64,000 bases of DNA from Rapana venosa. Its lineage: Eukaryota > Mollusca > Gastropoda > Neogastropoda > Muricidae. Shown in pieces: positions 25,247 to 39,447 of the stretch. Position 1 is the first letter of the stretch, and each line of letters starts with the position of its first letter. The position numbers and the translations under genes are program-made. A model generated the notes under the pieces. It was given only the letters and a program-made list of their open reading frames with translations, made no database searches and was not told where the DNA came from. The stretch lies in NCBI GenBank assembly GCA_028751875.1, contig CM054134.1, forward strand, positions 69,012,026 to 69,076,025, written 5' to 3'.

Positions 25247-25583
25247 TGTGTGTGTTGGATTGGGATGGGGGGAGGGGAGGGGAGAGAGTGTGTGTGAGAG
25301 AGAGGAGGAAGAGTGAGTGAGTGAGTGTGACTAAGTGTGTGTATTTGAGTGAATGAGTGTTTGTGAGACTGAGTGAGTGTGTGTGAGTGTATGTGTGAGG
25401 GAGAGTGAGTGAGTGAGTCTGTGTGTGTATGTGTGTGTGAATGAGTGAGTGTTTGTGAGTCTGAGTGAGTGAGTGAGAGATTGTGTGTGTGTGTTTGTGT
25501 GTAAGAGAGTGTGTGTAAGTGTGTGTGTGTATGTGTGTGTGTATGTGTGTGTGTGTGTGTGTGTGGTGTGTGTGTGTGTGTGT

Positions 25584-25615
<32 letters not shown>

Positions 25616-26874
25616 TGTGTGAATGAGTGTTTGTGAGTCTAAGTGTGAGCATGCGTACGTGCGTGTGTTTGTGTGTTGTGTATGTGTGTGCGCGCAATCG
25701 TTTTTATCCACCATTAAGGTAGCCACATTCCCACTTCAGGAATGCCCTTCATTTTAACCTATAGCACTACCCCTTTTTAACTAATAAGAGAACACAACTA
25801 ATTTCATGAAAATTCCCAACAAATTTCTGCCATGTTGTATGGATAAATACATATAAGAAAAATCATACTATGACAGTGGCATTGTCGCAAGTATCGGACA
25901 ATACTATCTGGGCCAAAACAATCTCTCTTCAAAGGGGTTGGGGGGGGAGACATTGGAAAATAGAGCTACTAGTTCATCTGACAATCACCAAGGTGTTGAT
26001 TTAAGGAGAATAAGATTTTAACACTGATGCTAACTCCATTCCCCTAAAACTGAAAGTCCTTCAGATGAGACGATAAACCAAGACGCAACATGTAAATGCA
26101 CACGTTAAAACCCCATCTGCCTTTCGCAGAAGAATGGGGCAGCTGTAGCCCATGGGCTGGTTGACCCAAGCATACCCAGCAAGCATCCTACTACCTGGTG
26201 AGGGATGGGCTCCACAAAGTTCAACCTGTCCACCACACACACACTGCCTGAAAAATTCAGCGCAGTGCCTGGATAACTATGAAAAAAAAGGAGAAGTCAA
26301 GTGAAGCCATTTTTTTCTACCTGCTTGTTGATGAGTGGAGCAACCGCTTCAATCAGTGTGACAATCATGTTGTAGAACTGATCCTTCTCCTGATTGGTTC
26401 GTACAGATTCTGTGTAGAGCTGCAGCAGCCAATGAGCATAGGCCTTGATTGCAGCCATGGCCTGTGCATGACTGAAACACAATAAACCCTTTTGGTTTAA
26501 ACATTATTTATTCAATCAACGCATTTCAACTTGCTTGCTGTTTTTCTGTATCATACAGTCCAGCAACATTTAGATTTAATACAAGGTGCAAAAGGTGATC
26601 ATTTATCAATTCATCTGAGTCATATATGTATGCAGAAGCCCAAAAGTTAATCCCAGCTAAATCCAGAGTGTGCATAACATATCCTTTTTCAGTTATATAT
26701 TGTGTCAGTTGCCTTCTTTTGCTTTTTCTTACTTTTACATATATTATCACTGTAGGCAAATGTGTGTGAAAGGACAGACAGGGCTTTATGCTAATGCCTG
26801 TTGTAGACTTTTGAGTAGAAGAGCATGACTGTGTGTATGTACGTGTGTGTATGTACGTGTGTGTGTAGTGTGTG

Positions 26875-26905
<31 letters not shown>

Positions 26906-29900
26906 TGCATGCATGTGTGCATCATGCTCGCAAGCTTGTGCATATGAAAGCATGTGTGTGTATGTATGTGTGTGTGTGCACACATGCCCACCTGTAATCC
27001 AGGTACTTCATGACAAACAAAATAGGTCACTTTGTCTTCAAATATGTCAGCATTAAAATGCTCTTATAATTAAGTACAGAGTCAAGTGAAAGTAACCTAT
27101 GAGGGATGCCCACAACACAGATGCCTGAAACATTCAAAGCAATGTTCCAACAATTCCTCAAGGGGTTAAAGGAGAAGTCCAGTCCATTTTTTTTCCTGTA
27201 CATTTTTATATCAAATGTCATCCTTCCCTAGCCCTCCTCAGGTTTTGATTCTTTAGGAAAACAATGAACTTTAGACTGCCCCACCAGGTAACTCACAAAC
27301 TCACACTTGTATGAAGTCTTGCTGCAAAACATTTTCTGTGGATACTTCAAAAAGCTTGACTTTGCTGCCATAGGAGACGACCTGAACCAGTCTGCAACAC
27401 ACCAGAAAGCCCTTCATACTTTCCAAGAACAATTACACAAGTATTACCAACATTACATTGAATAGACACTACTCACATGTGCTGCACATAATATAGGAAG
27501 TAAAACTTGAGCCATAGTGCAACATATTTAGGTGTATGCAATTTCTTGGTACAACGATGCAAGGATTTACGTGTATTTTAACTTGGCATTACTAATATGT
27601 GCACTATCAAACTACAGGAGCTGCTAAAAGAACAACAGCCACTCAAACATAGCTGGAAAGAAAGAATTGGTGAACAACTCTTAAGTGTGGTTCCCCAATG
27701 ACTCCAAACAGAGTTAAAGGAGACAAGAGAGACAGACAGGGTGAGAGAACTCTGAACTCTGAAATTTAATGAATACAGGCCTACAGCCCCTTTCATGGGG
27801 GAAAACAAAAACATCAATAAATTATTCTGACATGATATATAACATGATCAAGAAACACAATACTGGTACTACATGAACATGTTCACTGAAAGAAACAAAA
27901 ACAAAAACAAACAACTGCTGAGTGCAGATGGAAACAGTCTTAATCCTGGAGATAATTCACTTTTAATTACTCATATTATCAATAAAGTTCTGTCTTGAGT
28001 TTAAATGCAGCTAAAAGGAATTTTGCAAGATTTACTAGATAAGCTTGAGAATCGCAAGCTAGTACACTGACAAGCGCTTTGTCTGGGTTAACACCAACAT
28101 TAACGTTGAGTTTGTACTGCTGTCTAAAAGTCCTCGTATAAGGTACATCTAAACACAAAGTGTGCTTCATCTTCTTTCGTGTCTAGACATGCAGGGCATG
28201 CAGTATTCTCATTTGTAGGTGAAAAGCGGTATTTGTGTACATTCAACTGTGATACACCCATCCTGAATTGTGCCAGGATACTTCTGTATCCTTCAACGTA
28301 CAAAATAGACAGAGTGAGAGAGAAAGACAGAGAGAGGAGAGAGAGAAAGAGTAAACAAACACAACTTAACCCCAAATATTATATCTAGTTCCAAAAACTG
28401 CATTCAACACCAAAACAAACCACAAACGGCAGTCAAGAAAGTATGCAGAGTCAACATAACCTCCCGCACCTTTCCACCAGCAATTTAGCGTTGGCGTATC
28501 TGTCAGCGAAGTGTTCCCCAATGAAGTGGTCTGCCAGGCGTCCCAGAGCCTGCAGCAGGGACGACAGATCTCGCAACATGCAGTGCAGGCGTCGACAGCC
28601 GTTCTCCGCAGAGATGTTCAGTCGACGACCTTGAACGCCCCCATCAGTCACGTACTTTTCGAGGCCAAAGTAAGCATCCACATGTTCCTGGAATGGCTCC
28701 CACTGTGGACAGCATTGTGATGCACCAACGTGTTGTTACGCTGCTTTCTCTGATCTTTTTTTTCTTCTTTCTTTTACTCTGAACATATACACTGATTAGT
28801 GATGGGCTGCCTGTATTGCAGATGATCTTAGAGAAAGGGGCATAAATAAGGAGGAAGCTGAAAACAGAGAGAGATGGAGAAGGCTCATCAATGTCAAGGA
28901 GAGAAACATGACAAAAAAGAAAGAAGAAGAAGAAAAGATTGTTATCTGTACATACCATAATTTGTTATCAGTTTCATTATTTTTTCTATGTATTTGATAT
29001 TTTGGGTAGATAAATCAATGAAGTGTTAATCCACTTGCTAGATTTTTGCAATTCTGGATACACATCATTTAATTCATTATAATAATAATAATAATAATAA
29101 TGTATGGAATTTATATAGCGCTGAATCTTGTAAAGCAACAAATCAATCATAATATTTCTTAGGTCATATATATGAAACTGGACAGAGATTCTTAGACAAC
29201 CTTTCATTTGATGGCTTCAAATATTAGAACAAAGAATGATTTACCAATATAAATATTTGAAAAATTAACATTTCTATAGTACTATTCCTTTCATTCACTT
29301 TAATCTTGCTTATTTCAGATATAAAAGAACATTAGAAGCACTCACCTGGTCAGTATCTGCAAAAATATCATTTTTCTAACTGATCTAGGCTTTTTCTTTC
29401 AATCAACAAAAGCTATCCAATCATGTTGTCTATAGACAAGACTGGACTGCTTTTGCTGGGCTGAAAGGCATCACTGTTTCTGTCTCCTACAGAATAAAAT
29501 ACTACCTAATTCACCAAGAAATGATTCAACATGAAAATTTACAGATTTGAAGGATCACAAGGGCAGAAAAAGCCTGTAAATCCTTTGTAAATGTAACACA
29601 CACACTTCCATAATTATGTATGCACACATAAATGGCACAACACGTGCGCACGCACACAGACATACACACACATGCGCGCGCACGCACACACACTTGTATA
29701 AACATTCTAATTTGATCAATCGCATTAGTACCTCAACACACACACACACATACACACACATCTTAACATATGCGCTCATAAATGGCAACTAACACATACA
29801 AACCCACATATCATTTGCATAAGCAACACAGACACATCCACATATATGCACATGCTCATGAAAAGACAAAATCACATATACACATATTCTAGACACACAC

Positions 29901-32900
29901 AGGCTTACATACAAACACTCCATGCAACTATCACTTAAAAGATGAGATATATTACGATTTAAAAAAAGAAAAGAAAAGAACAATGGCATTTGTTTTATCT
30001 TTTTGCATCCCCATACCAACAGAACACTTACGATTCGCTGAAATGTTTCTGCAGTGATGAGTTCAGCAACTTTGGCCACTACCTCCAGAGACTGCCGCAA
30101 AAAGTGCTGCCATTCAGTTTCACTCTGCACAAAGCAACGACAACAACAATTACAGACGTAAAAACCTAAAAAAGAAGTATCAAAAGCTTTATCAGAAACA
30201 AGATAACCTACAGAGATAGATTTAATGTGATTAGAACTACGATTCAGAGTGTGCATAAAAAAACAAATAAACCAGAGTTGTACAAATACATCAATGTATA
30301 CCACTTTTGCAGCTTTCTTCTTCTTCTTTGAATGCTCAGACAGCAACTATTGTTGTCTGTCATATGAGCCAAAATGTGGGACAGAATTGTTACCTTTCAA
30401 GTCTTTCTGGAAAATAGGCAGGAGAATGGACCTAGAAGGCAGAAAATAGACAAGAATAGTGACCGGAAGAAAAGGAACATGGCAGGAACAAAGAGACGGA
30501 TAGAAAAGAGGGAATTCCCAGCACAACATTTCCAGAATATGGGGATGCTATTTATTCTGACAAGTCCTTGGCAGGGTAAGCTTTGTACACAGGCATGCTG
30601 AAATGATAAATCAATGAAGCATTTTCTCCCTGACTCCGATAAACTGATATAAAAACTGATGCAACTTACATCATCATCCAGTGTATCATCGTCAAGTTCT
30701 TCTAGCTGGGACTGGTTAAAACGGAACATGATTTTCTGCAGAATGTTGCTCACCAAGGATGTCAATGCCTCCTTGTATCTGCACACACAAATCACATCAG
30801 GGAGTAGACGTAAATGCAAAACAAAAATAAACAAATCCTAAGTAACGGAGTCCTGCAAAACAGAACCCACCCTTCCCCCCCCAAAAAAAAAGGTAAATCT
30901 AAAGCAAAGAAAATGTAATATTCTGAAATACAGAACAACTGTTTACTAATACAACATGTGTACCTGTTCGGCATTCACATTAAGTTTCTGTTTGGTCAGA
31001 TCTTACATCTTGCAAAACTTTTTCTTGTTCCTTGGCAAGAGCTCTGAGGTTCACCAAAGGTGAGATTTTGCGTATGTGACTGTTTTTACCCACCACTAAC
31101 CTACTCTTCTAGAAAAGGAGTATGGGGTTTAAATATGTGAGCTAAGTGTGTTCTGTATGTGTTTGCACGTAAACTCTTCTTTAAAAAGTCTCATCCTAAG
31201 GTCTTTTGGGGGAGTGCAGTCAATAATGTTCTTTTTTTTTGTTTTTTGTTGGAGATCACATTTCAGTTGTTCTTCCTGTCAGCAACTACGAAGTGATAAA
31301 GTCACATGCATAGTCTCAGGGAAACTGAATAGGGAATTTTTGTTTTCCTACTGCTATTGTGATGGACATGAATAATTGAGTGTGCATTGTTCTCTCTCTC
31401 TCTCTGTTGCTTGTGGTGGCTTCCCTTGCTTGGCTGCCAGCAAGACGCTTTCTCTCCAGCTCCTGTAAGTTTTTCCTTTTCTTCAACAATTCCTGTTCAA
31501 AATGCCAGTTGTGGGCCTCCCTGTAACCTTGGAGGGCATGTTGAACGCAGTGTTGCATGAACAGACGGTGTCTTCATTCAAAGTGGATGGGCGAGAACAT
31601 CAAACTGTTGTTGTGATTCGATTGACAAGTAACGCTGCCAGCCATTCCCCTGTTACTCCAGTTCAACAGGCAATGTATCGCAAGAAGTGTCCGTCTCAGG
31701 TGAATAGAGACAAAATAAGAGCAGAAAGGTATAGAAATAACAACCAGAAGAAAGTGAATGAACAAGTTTCATCCCCCTCGGGTTTGTTTCTACCCACCCC
31801 GCCTAGATTGTGCTATACTACAGGCCATTCTGACAACACTGCTACGGACATGTTTGTGTATGAGACCCACTGCCCTCCCTCTTCAAGCCACTGTCAAAAG
31901 GAACAAAGTATTGACATGATAATGGATGACACTGACAGACAGACAGTGACAATTTCATTTGACAAAAATGTAAGAAATGAATCATGTGGTGAAATTGTGA
32001 ATGTAGCAAAAGAGTGTGGTTGTAGTTACATAAATGGAATCAAAGATTGTGTCCATGATAACAGGAATGAAGAGGGAGATTGTGAAATGGGGAAGGAGGG
32101 TGTGGAAAATCACGAAAAGCATGTGAAGAAAGGTAGGGATGTGATGCAAGCAGAAAATGACAGAGAAGTGCGTGCAGAGAGGGAGAGTGAGGGAGAGGGT
32201 GTAGAAGGTGAGAGTGGGGAAGGGTGTGGGGAGAATGAGAGTGAGGAAGAGTGTGCAGAGAATGTAACAGGAGCAGAGTGTGGGGAGTTTATGGAAGATG
32301 GGGATGAAAGCTGCGAAAGGGAAGAGACTGTTACACTGGCAGATGTAATGGAAAGGTTGCAGCAAATGACGGAGAAAGCTGAAGATGTCCACTTCATGCT
32401 ACGTGACATGAGACAGTGCACTGCTAGGACCACTGCTGTGTTGAAGGGAAATGTTTACAAAGATGTTTCTTGATTAATGTGTTGTACACTTCCGGACTGA
32501 CTTAACAACATGAAGAAACTGTGGTCCGATGAATGACATTATATGTATATAGAACAATGATATGGAATCCATGTCATGAAGACTGTTTGGGCTGTCATTA
32601 ATTAATTATGCTTTTCGTTGATTCTGTGTTTTGTGCCCAATCCCCATCCCACTGTCCCCTTGTGAATGGGCGATGATGCTTATCACAATAAATTGTTGTC
32701 ATTGTCATTGTCATTGTCTCTGTTGCTTGTAGTTTCCTTTCCTGTCAATAACGTTCTTTTTCGTTCCTCAGCTAGAGCTCAGCGGTTCACCACTGACATG
32801 TTTCCAACTGTTTTTGCCCACCACTAAGGCCAGCCACATTCCAACTTCAAGGATAGAACCAATTTAACTCCCAGGGAAAAAAATCCTCTCAAACGGACAC

Positions 32901-33798
32901 CTCAGTGGAGAGTTAACCCACACAGAGTGAATCGGTGGTCTAGAAGTAACGCATCTGTCTAAAAAGTGAAAAGTCCGAGTTGGAAGTGTGCAAAGGTTCA
33001 GTCCTCGTTTGGGCCCAAACTTTTTTCCTAATCCATTCAACGACGAGTGGTGGTCTGGGTGCTCATCTTTAGGATGAGACAATAAACCGAGGTCCTGTGT
33101 GTTACACAAAATTATTTAGCGCACGTGAAAGAGCCCACGACGACAAGAGAGCTGTCCCTGGCAAAATTCTGTAGAAAAAAGCCACTGTTATAGGGAAACA
33201 AATAAAGTTGAAGACAGTAAAAAGAAAATAAAACAAATAATGGGTGGCGCTGCTCTTGTGGCGATGCGCTCTCCCCAGGGATAGCAGCCCGAACTTCATG
33301 CAGAGAAATCTACCGCGACTTCAAGTGGTATGAAAAATGAAAACTTATTTAACGCGAGATAATGAGTACAACAATCTAAACCACTAGGCTGCCCCACCCC
33401 TGTCCCTGCCCCAATGCTACCCACTACACTAGACTGACTGGAGGGAGGAGATGGTGCACTACATACTTGCCCAGGATGGAGGTCATGTCAGCATCCCTCT
33501 CCTGGAGCTTGGTGCTGAGGTAGTCCAGGAAGGTGATCCAGATGTCCAGGCAGCGGAAGAACCCCTCGGCATTGGGCTGCAACGCCGGTTTTACTTGCAG
33601 TTTCAGTTTACCGTGTTTGGGTGGGTTTGATCTTCAGTTGCATGTGTGTGTGTGTGTGTGTGTGTGTGTTATGAATAGTAATATTTGGTAGTGGTGGGTT
33701 GTTTTCAGGGAGGGTTGAACGTCAGTTAGATGTGTGTGTGTGTAAATGTGTGTGTGTGTAAGTGTGTGTAAGTGTGTGTGTGTATGTGTGTGTGTGTA

Positions 33799-33866
<68 letters not shown>

Positions 33867-34128
33867 TATGTGTGTGTGTGTGTATGTGTGTGAGTATGTG
33901 CATGCGTACATGTCTTCTTTATTCATTCCTGAATTTAATGTTTCCTATAAATTGGTGAATAAAATTTTTTATTTTTTTAAACTGCATGTAAAATCAGGAA
34001 TGGGAATTATCAAACGATTTATATACATGGTAATTCAGATCAAATGGATGAATGGAAAAACCATTTTTAAACACACGAACGTGTACACGCACACACACGT
34101 ACAAACACAAACACATACATGTACACTA

Positions 34129-34166
<38 letters not shown>

Positions 34167-37100
34167 ACATACTCACACACACACTCACACACATACTCAC
34201 ACACACAGAGGCAGTTAAACCAGGACTTAAGAACACTGATGGATAGATAAATAAAAAGAAAGCAACCACTCAGCTACAATATAAATACAATATGCACATA
34301 CACAGCACCTACACACCCACAAAAGCTAAGAGCTCAGGCTACATACCTGTCTAAAAGTGTACTTGAACAGCAGTCCCAAAAATTCTAATACTGGAAAGTT
34401 TGGATTTGATTCAAATCGCCGTAGATGTATTCCCACAAACAGACGAAGGAAGTCAGTGAATCGTTCCATGTAGCTGTTCAAAACAAAGAAAAATAAATCA
34501 AACATTAACTAATGAAAGTAACAAATTTCATTAACACACAAATAATTATCAACAACAAAAATAGAGGGGGGAGGAAAGAAATAAATCTGTCATCCATGGG
34601 ATTGTTTGTGTCTGTGTGCACACATACATGAAATTAATATCTTTGTGTGATTAAAGTTGTGCGTGCTTGCAATTAGTGTGTGTGTGTGCACATGTATGCA
34701 AGGCAAAGCACATGGTTTCAAGCAAAATCACTTTTCCTACCACACATAAATCAAGGACTGTTTATTTGTCATACTGCAGTCTGAGCATTTCCTTTTTTAA
34801 AACAAAACTTTATTTTGGCTGTAAGACACTGTTATAATAAGTGCCTGCTAGCCAGATAGCCAGCTAGATGTAGTCAGCCAGCCACATAAGCCATCCAGCC
34901 ACATACACAGCCAGCCAGATAGCCAGCCACATAGCCAGCCACATAGCCAGCTAGCCAGATGGATCCATACCCCGAGAAGACTATAAAAGAATACATTTCA
35001 GCCACTTCCACATCATCTACAAAATCAGAAACAACGTGAACATTTCCGTCAAACTTACTCCTCATCCAGCTCTTCCAGGCGATTCCCTGAGGAGTTGGTG
35101 CTGCTCTCTTTGGTCAGCTTCTGCAGGAGGTGGAAGGTCTGCTGGAACATCTGCAGCAGGAAGTCCTCAAACTCCGCAGGCACGAAGTTTTTGGACAGCA
35201 CCTCGTTGATGCAGTTCATGGACAGTACACCCAGGTATGGCGTCTGGGAGCTGTAGCCACCTGACCCCAGGAGAGAAAGCCAAACCCTAAAATTAGGCCA
35301 GCATCTTCCGTGGATCCCAAATTTAAGAGTCCTCTGAAAAACCTTCCTTTGTATACTTCTGAAATAAGGGGTGGGGGTTGGGGGGTGGGGAGGGGCGGAA
35401 TCTTCCTTCCATTTTCTTACAGCTGTTTTACTTCCTTAAAAAGAAAGGATTACTTCTTCTCTTCTTCCACTTTTTGCACCGTCAGATGTGTTTGGGAAAA
35501 ATAGTGGCAAGTCCTTTCCAGTTCCTCTCATGGGTCGGTCAGCTTAGTTTGCAGAGGAAGGATTTCAACTGGTATTTTGTTCATTAACGTCTCAGTCCTA
35601 TCTTCCCATTCCTGCTCTTTTTTTTTTTCTCTTTTTTTCTTTCTTTTTTTTTTTTTCCTCGGCTAGAGTTCTAAGATTCACCAGTGGTGAGATTTTTGTG
35701 TATAAGTTTTTTTCCTTTCACAACTACATAGCCACATTCCGACTTCAGGGATGGCATCTAAACACCACACCTGTATACATGCATCTTTTAAAAAAATGTT
35801 GTCATCCATTCCTACTGGCACAAAATGGCCTACACTTCTGAAAATCAGAACAGGTTTTTGATGTGTGTGCAAGGCCTTCTGGCCTAGGTGTATAGTCTCA
35901 TCCGAAGGACTTTGACATTGCGTTTGATTTTTTCGTTAAACTGGGAAGAAAGGGCGAGGGTGGGAGTCAAATCCAGAACCTCACGGTTTACTTGTTAAGC
36001 AGGCGAACATCTTAACCATCCTGCCACATACCTTCTTCATTCCTGCTCATGATTTGTGCACTGCAGATTTCTAAATGCATGCATGCATGCTATATGCACA
36101 CACACACGCACACACACACATACCCACACCCACCCACCCCACACAAAACCACAGCCCTACACAATCCACACACGCACACACACACACATACCCACACCCA
36201 CCCACCCCACACAAAACCACAGCCCTACACAATCCACACACACACGCACACACACACACACACACTTGTTCAAATCCCCCAACAGCTCCCTTCAGCCACT
36301 CACCAGCAGAGGCTGCGGCAGACCCAGCACGACCGGCCTTGCCCTCACACCCGAAGGCGGCAAAGTGGAACACGGTGGACAGAAGCTGGGGCGTGAGGGT
36401 GGCTGAGAGGGGGGCCCAGGAGAAGTAGTGGGCCAGGCAGGTCAGCACTGTGGCGCTCAACACCTGGGAGGCTTCATCCAGAGGGGGCAACGCCTCTACC
36501 TGTGTGCCCCTCATCGGGTTGCTGAACATGCTGCTCAGGAGACTTTCTGAAAAATGAAATAGTTCGAAGCGCTGTAGCTAAGTAGTGGGAGGGGGGGAAA
36601 AAAACCCACAACATTCCAGAAGAATTCTGAGGTCATTTTGACGAGTCATCAATCAACTTTGTCACTGAATTTTTTTAAGTTGGTTAGAAATAAAGAGTAC
36701 CAAAAAAAAAAAAAAAAAAGTATGTTCTTTCGAGCCAGAAGGCCCATAGAGCTGGAGCTTATCCCGGTTTCTGTAGCATTAAGCGAACTGATGGTTTTTC
36801 ACCACCCCTGTGACAGGACGCTAGTCTGTCGCCAGATACTTCCCCAGCAGAGCTGGTACCCACTTGTACACCTGGGTGGAGTGAGGAAAATAGGAGTAAA
36901 GTGTCTTTCCCAAGGACACAACACCGAGCCGAGCAGGGATCGAACCCGCGACCTCTGGATCACGAGTTGACCGCCTAAACCACTCGACCACAGTGCCTCC
37001 CAAAAAAAAAAAAAAAACAACAAAAAACAAAAAACCAATCAATAACAACAAGAAGAAAAGCACACACTAAAAATTAAGTTTTGACTTCGAAAGATGATGA

Positions 37101-39205
37101 TGTAACAAACTTATTACCTTACCAATTACCTCACAAAAATACACGTAAGTTATAACAACAACAAAAAATTGGAATATGAATAAAACATGTACATATAGAA
37201 GATATGTATTTGACTAAAATATATAATTTGCATGAGTAGCATGTGTGTGTGTGTGTGCCGTGTATATGTGTTTGTGTGCCATGTGGTGGTGGTTGTTGTT
37301 ATTGCTTCAATTTTATATCTGTTCACTCAAAGTGGTACGTGTGTGTGTGAGCTGTGTGATGTTATACAGGGTCTTGTAGTTCTGTTGCATGGCATGACAT
37401 CTTGCATTAACTAGTACTGATGGGCTGATCTGCCTAGTAAAACTTTACACTGACTATGGAGTAAAGTGGAGAGGAGTGGTGAGGTGTGTCAGAGATAAGT
37501 GGAGAGCTACAGTAAGATTTGGAGTGGTGTGGTGTGGTGTGGTGTGGTGTGATGTGGTGTGGTGTGGTGAGGTGTGGTGTGGTGAGGTGTGGTGGCACAG
37601 CATGGCATGGTGTGGTGTGGGTGGTGTGGTGTGGTGAGATGTGGTGGCACAGCATGGCATGGCGTGGTGTGGGTGGTGTGGTGTGGTGAGATGTGGTGGC
37701 ACAGCATGGCATGGCGTGGTGTGGTGTGGTGAGATGTGGTGGCACAGCATGGCATGGCGTGGTGTGGTGTGGTTGGTGTGGTATAGTGTGGCATGGCTTA
37801 ACATAGTGTAATCTAGCATAAGGTAGCTGCATTGGCATGGCCTGCTACAATATGGAGTGGCGTGGTCTACTCATGAACTGCACTGCAGCATGGCATAATA
37901 GGTTGTGTAGTAAGGTCTCTAGGACGTAGGATCAACAAAACCAAAAGTGCAGTTTACACATGCTGTAACTCATTACCTGAACGAATGGGTGAGGAGGAAA
38001 ACAGCAAGAGGGAGGAATGTCTGGAATTCTTGGGCTGCTGGGTGGGAGAAGGAGGAGGTGTGGCGGCCACTAGATGTCGATGTTTTTCCAGCACAGACTC
38101 CAGTAAACCTGTATAACAGCATGAAAAGAAATGTAAAAGATGTTCTTCGTCAATCTGTACCATATGTTATGAATGCCAGTGACCCTAAACACAAAGGATG
38201 GTGCATGAACTCAAGGCACAGAGACACAGAACTGAAACCTTCAGAAAACACTGAAAGTGGAAAAGTGACAGTGTTCATATCACAGTGTGCATTCAGAGCA
38301 GTGGCAGATCTATGAAAATCATCCTTGATCCTCAACTAAAACCATAAAACAAACACTAAACTGTACATGATGTGTCTATGTCTTTTATCTCATGATATAA
38401 ATTACGGGACGGGATAGCTCAGTGGTCGGAGCACTCGCTTCCCCCCAGTCAAGTTAAGCAGCATCGAGCGTGGTTACCACTCGGATGGGTGACCGTTTGC
38501 GCGCCTTGGCTTCAGTACAGTTCCCCCAGTTCACCCAGCTGTAAATGGGTACCTGTCCTCTTTAGGGTCAGGGAAGGTAAAGCAGCGAGGGAGAGGAGAT
38601 GGGCACCGCCCTCAATATGCTGGCCCTAGAGAAGTGAGGTCTCTGACGCCTCGCTCCCCTACGACCTTATAGGTTATGGGGCACCTTTACCTTTTATAAA
38701 TTATATAAACAAGTCTGCACTTTCTTACACAGACATTATTTGTCAGGCACTATCCACAAACTCTTCTCACATACACTTGCATTAATGTGCAGACACATGT
38801 GCACACAGACACAAAACACACACACACACAGGATAGCCTACTGGTTAGAACAATGCGCTCGCAATCTGACGACCCGGATTCAATTCTCATTCAAGGGGAT
38901 ATTTTCCCCTGGAGTTTACATCAGTGCAGGCTCCACTCTCCCCAAAAGTCCTTCAGATGAGACTATAAACTGAGGGCCCACGCACGCAGAACATCTTCCA
39001 CACACATTAAATCTTGTTCCGCTTTTCAGAAGAGTAAGCCATTGTGTGTTGGTGGGAACAGATGACAAAATTTACAAAACCACATACACACGGGGACTGG
39101 ATGTAAAAAAGCACATAAGTGCTTACTCCATTATCCTCAATATAAAAGAATAAAATAAAAATAAAATTTTAAAAACTGTGAATGCACACGCAAACACACA
39201 CACAT

Positions 39206-39237
<32 letters not shown>

Positions 39238-39412
39238 AGAGTCCACCACCTACCATTGAGAAGTTGCAGAATTGTTGGGACTTGCTGAAGCAAGAGTCGA
39301 TGCAGCTCTTCCCTGCGTGCCATACACAGGTCCTCCCTGGGAGCTGCTAGTTCTTCGGACACTGTCTGCAGCAGGATCACGCCCAGCAGAGCTGTCTCTG
39401 GCTGCTGCACTA

Positions 39413-39447
<35 letters not shown>

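Larger units (their letters stand above)
30779..33466 (-). other. XPO6: XPO6 intron 10
   Basis: Contains SINE fragments C1 (31033-31230) and C2 (32763-32880), the ORF-bearing element (31417-32716) and SINE D3 (32925-33335). Confidence 0.8.
36547..37976 (-). other. XPO6: XPO6 intron 6
   Basis: Contains SINE E1 (36719-37000), AT-rich sequence, a GT stretch near 37240 and the GGTGT minisatellite 37520-37790. Confidence 0.78.
38109..39253 (-). other. XPO6: XPO6 intron 5
   Basis: Holds SINEs F2 and B6 and two short CA runs (38815-38830, 39195-39235). Confidence 0.8.

Noticed and set aside
25071..25697. Long frames in the GT/GAGT microsatellite
   Set aside because: Repeat artefact inside XPO6 intron 15.
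29345..29368. Possible 11-nt micro-exon of XPO6 between exons 12 and 13 (GCAG ATACTGACCAG GTGAGT)
   Set aside because: 11 nt would shift the frame, while direct joining of exons 12 and 13 gives a gapless match to the conserved XPO6 sequence.
38451..38501. A real 5S rRNA gene
   Set aside because: Only about 45 bp of the 120-bp gene are present, and they are embedded in a repeated SINE with its own body.
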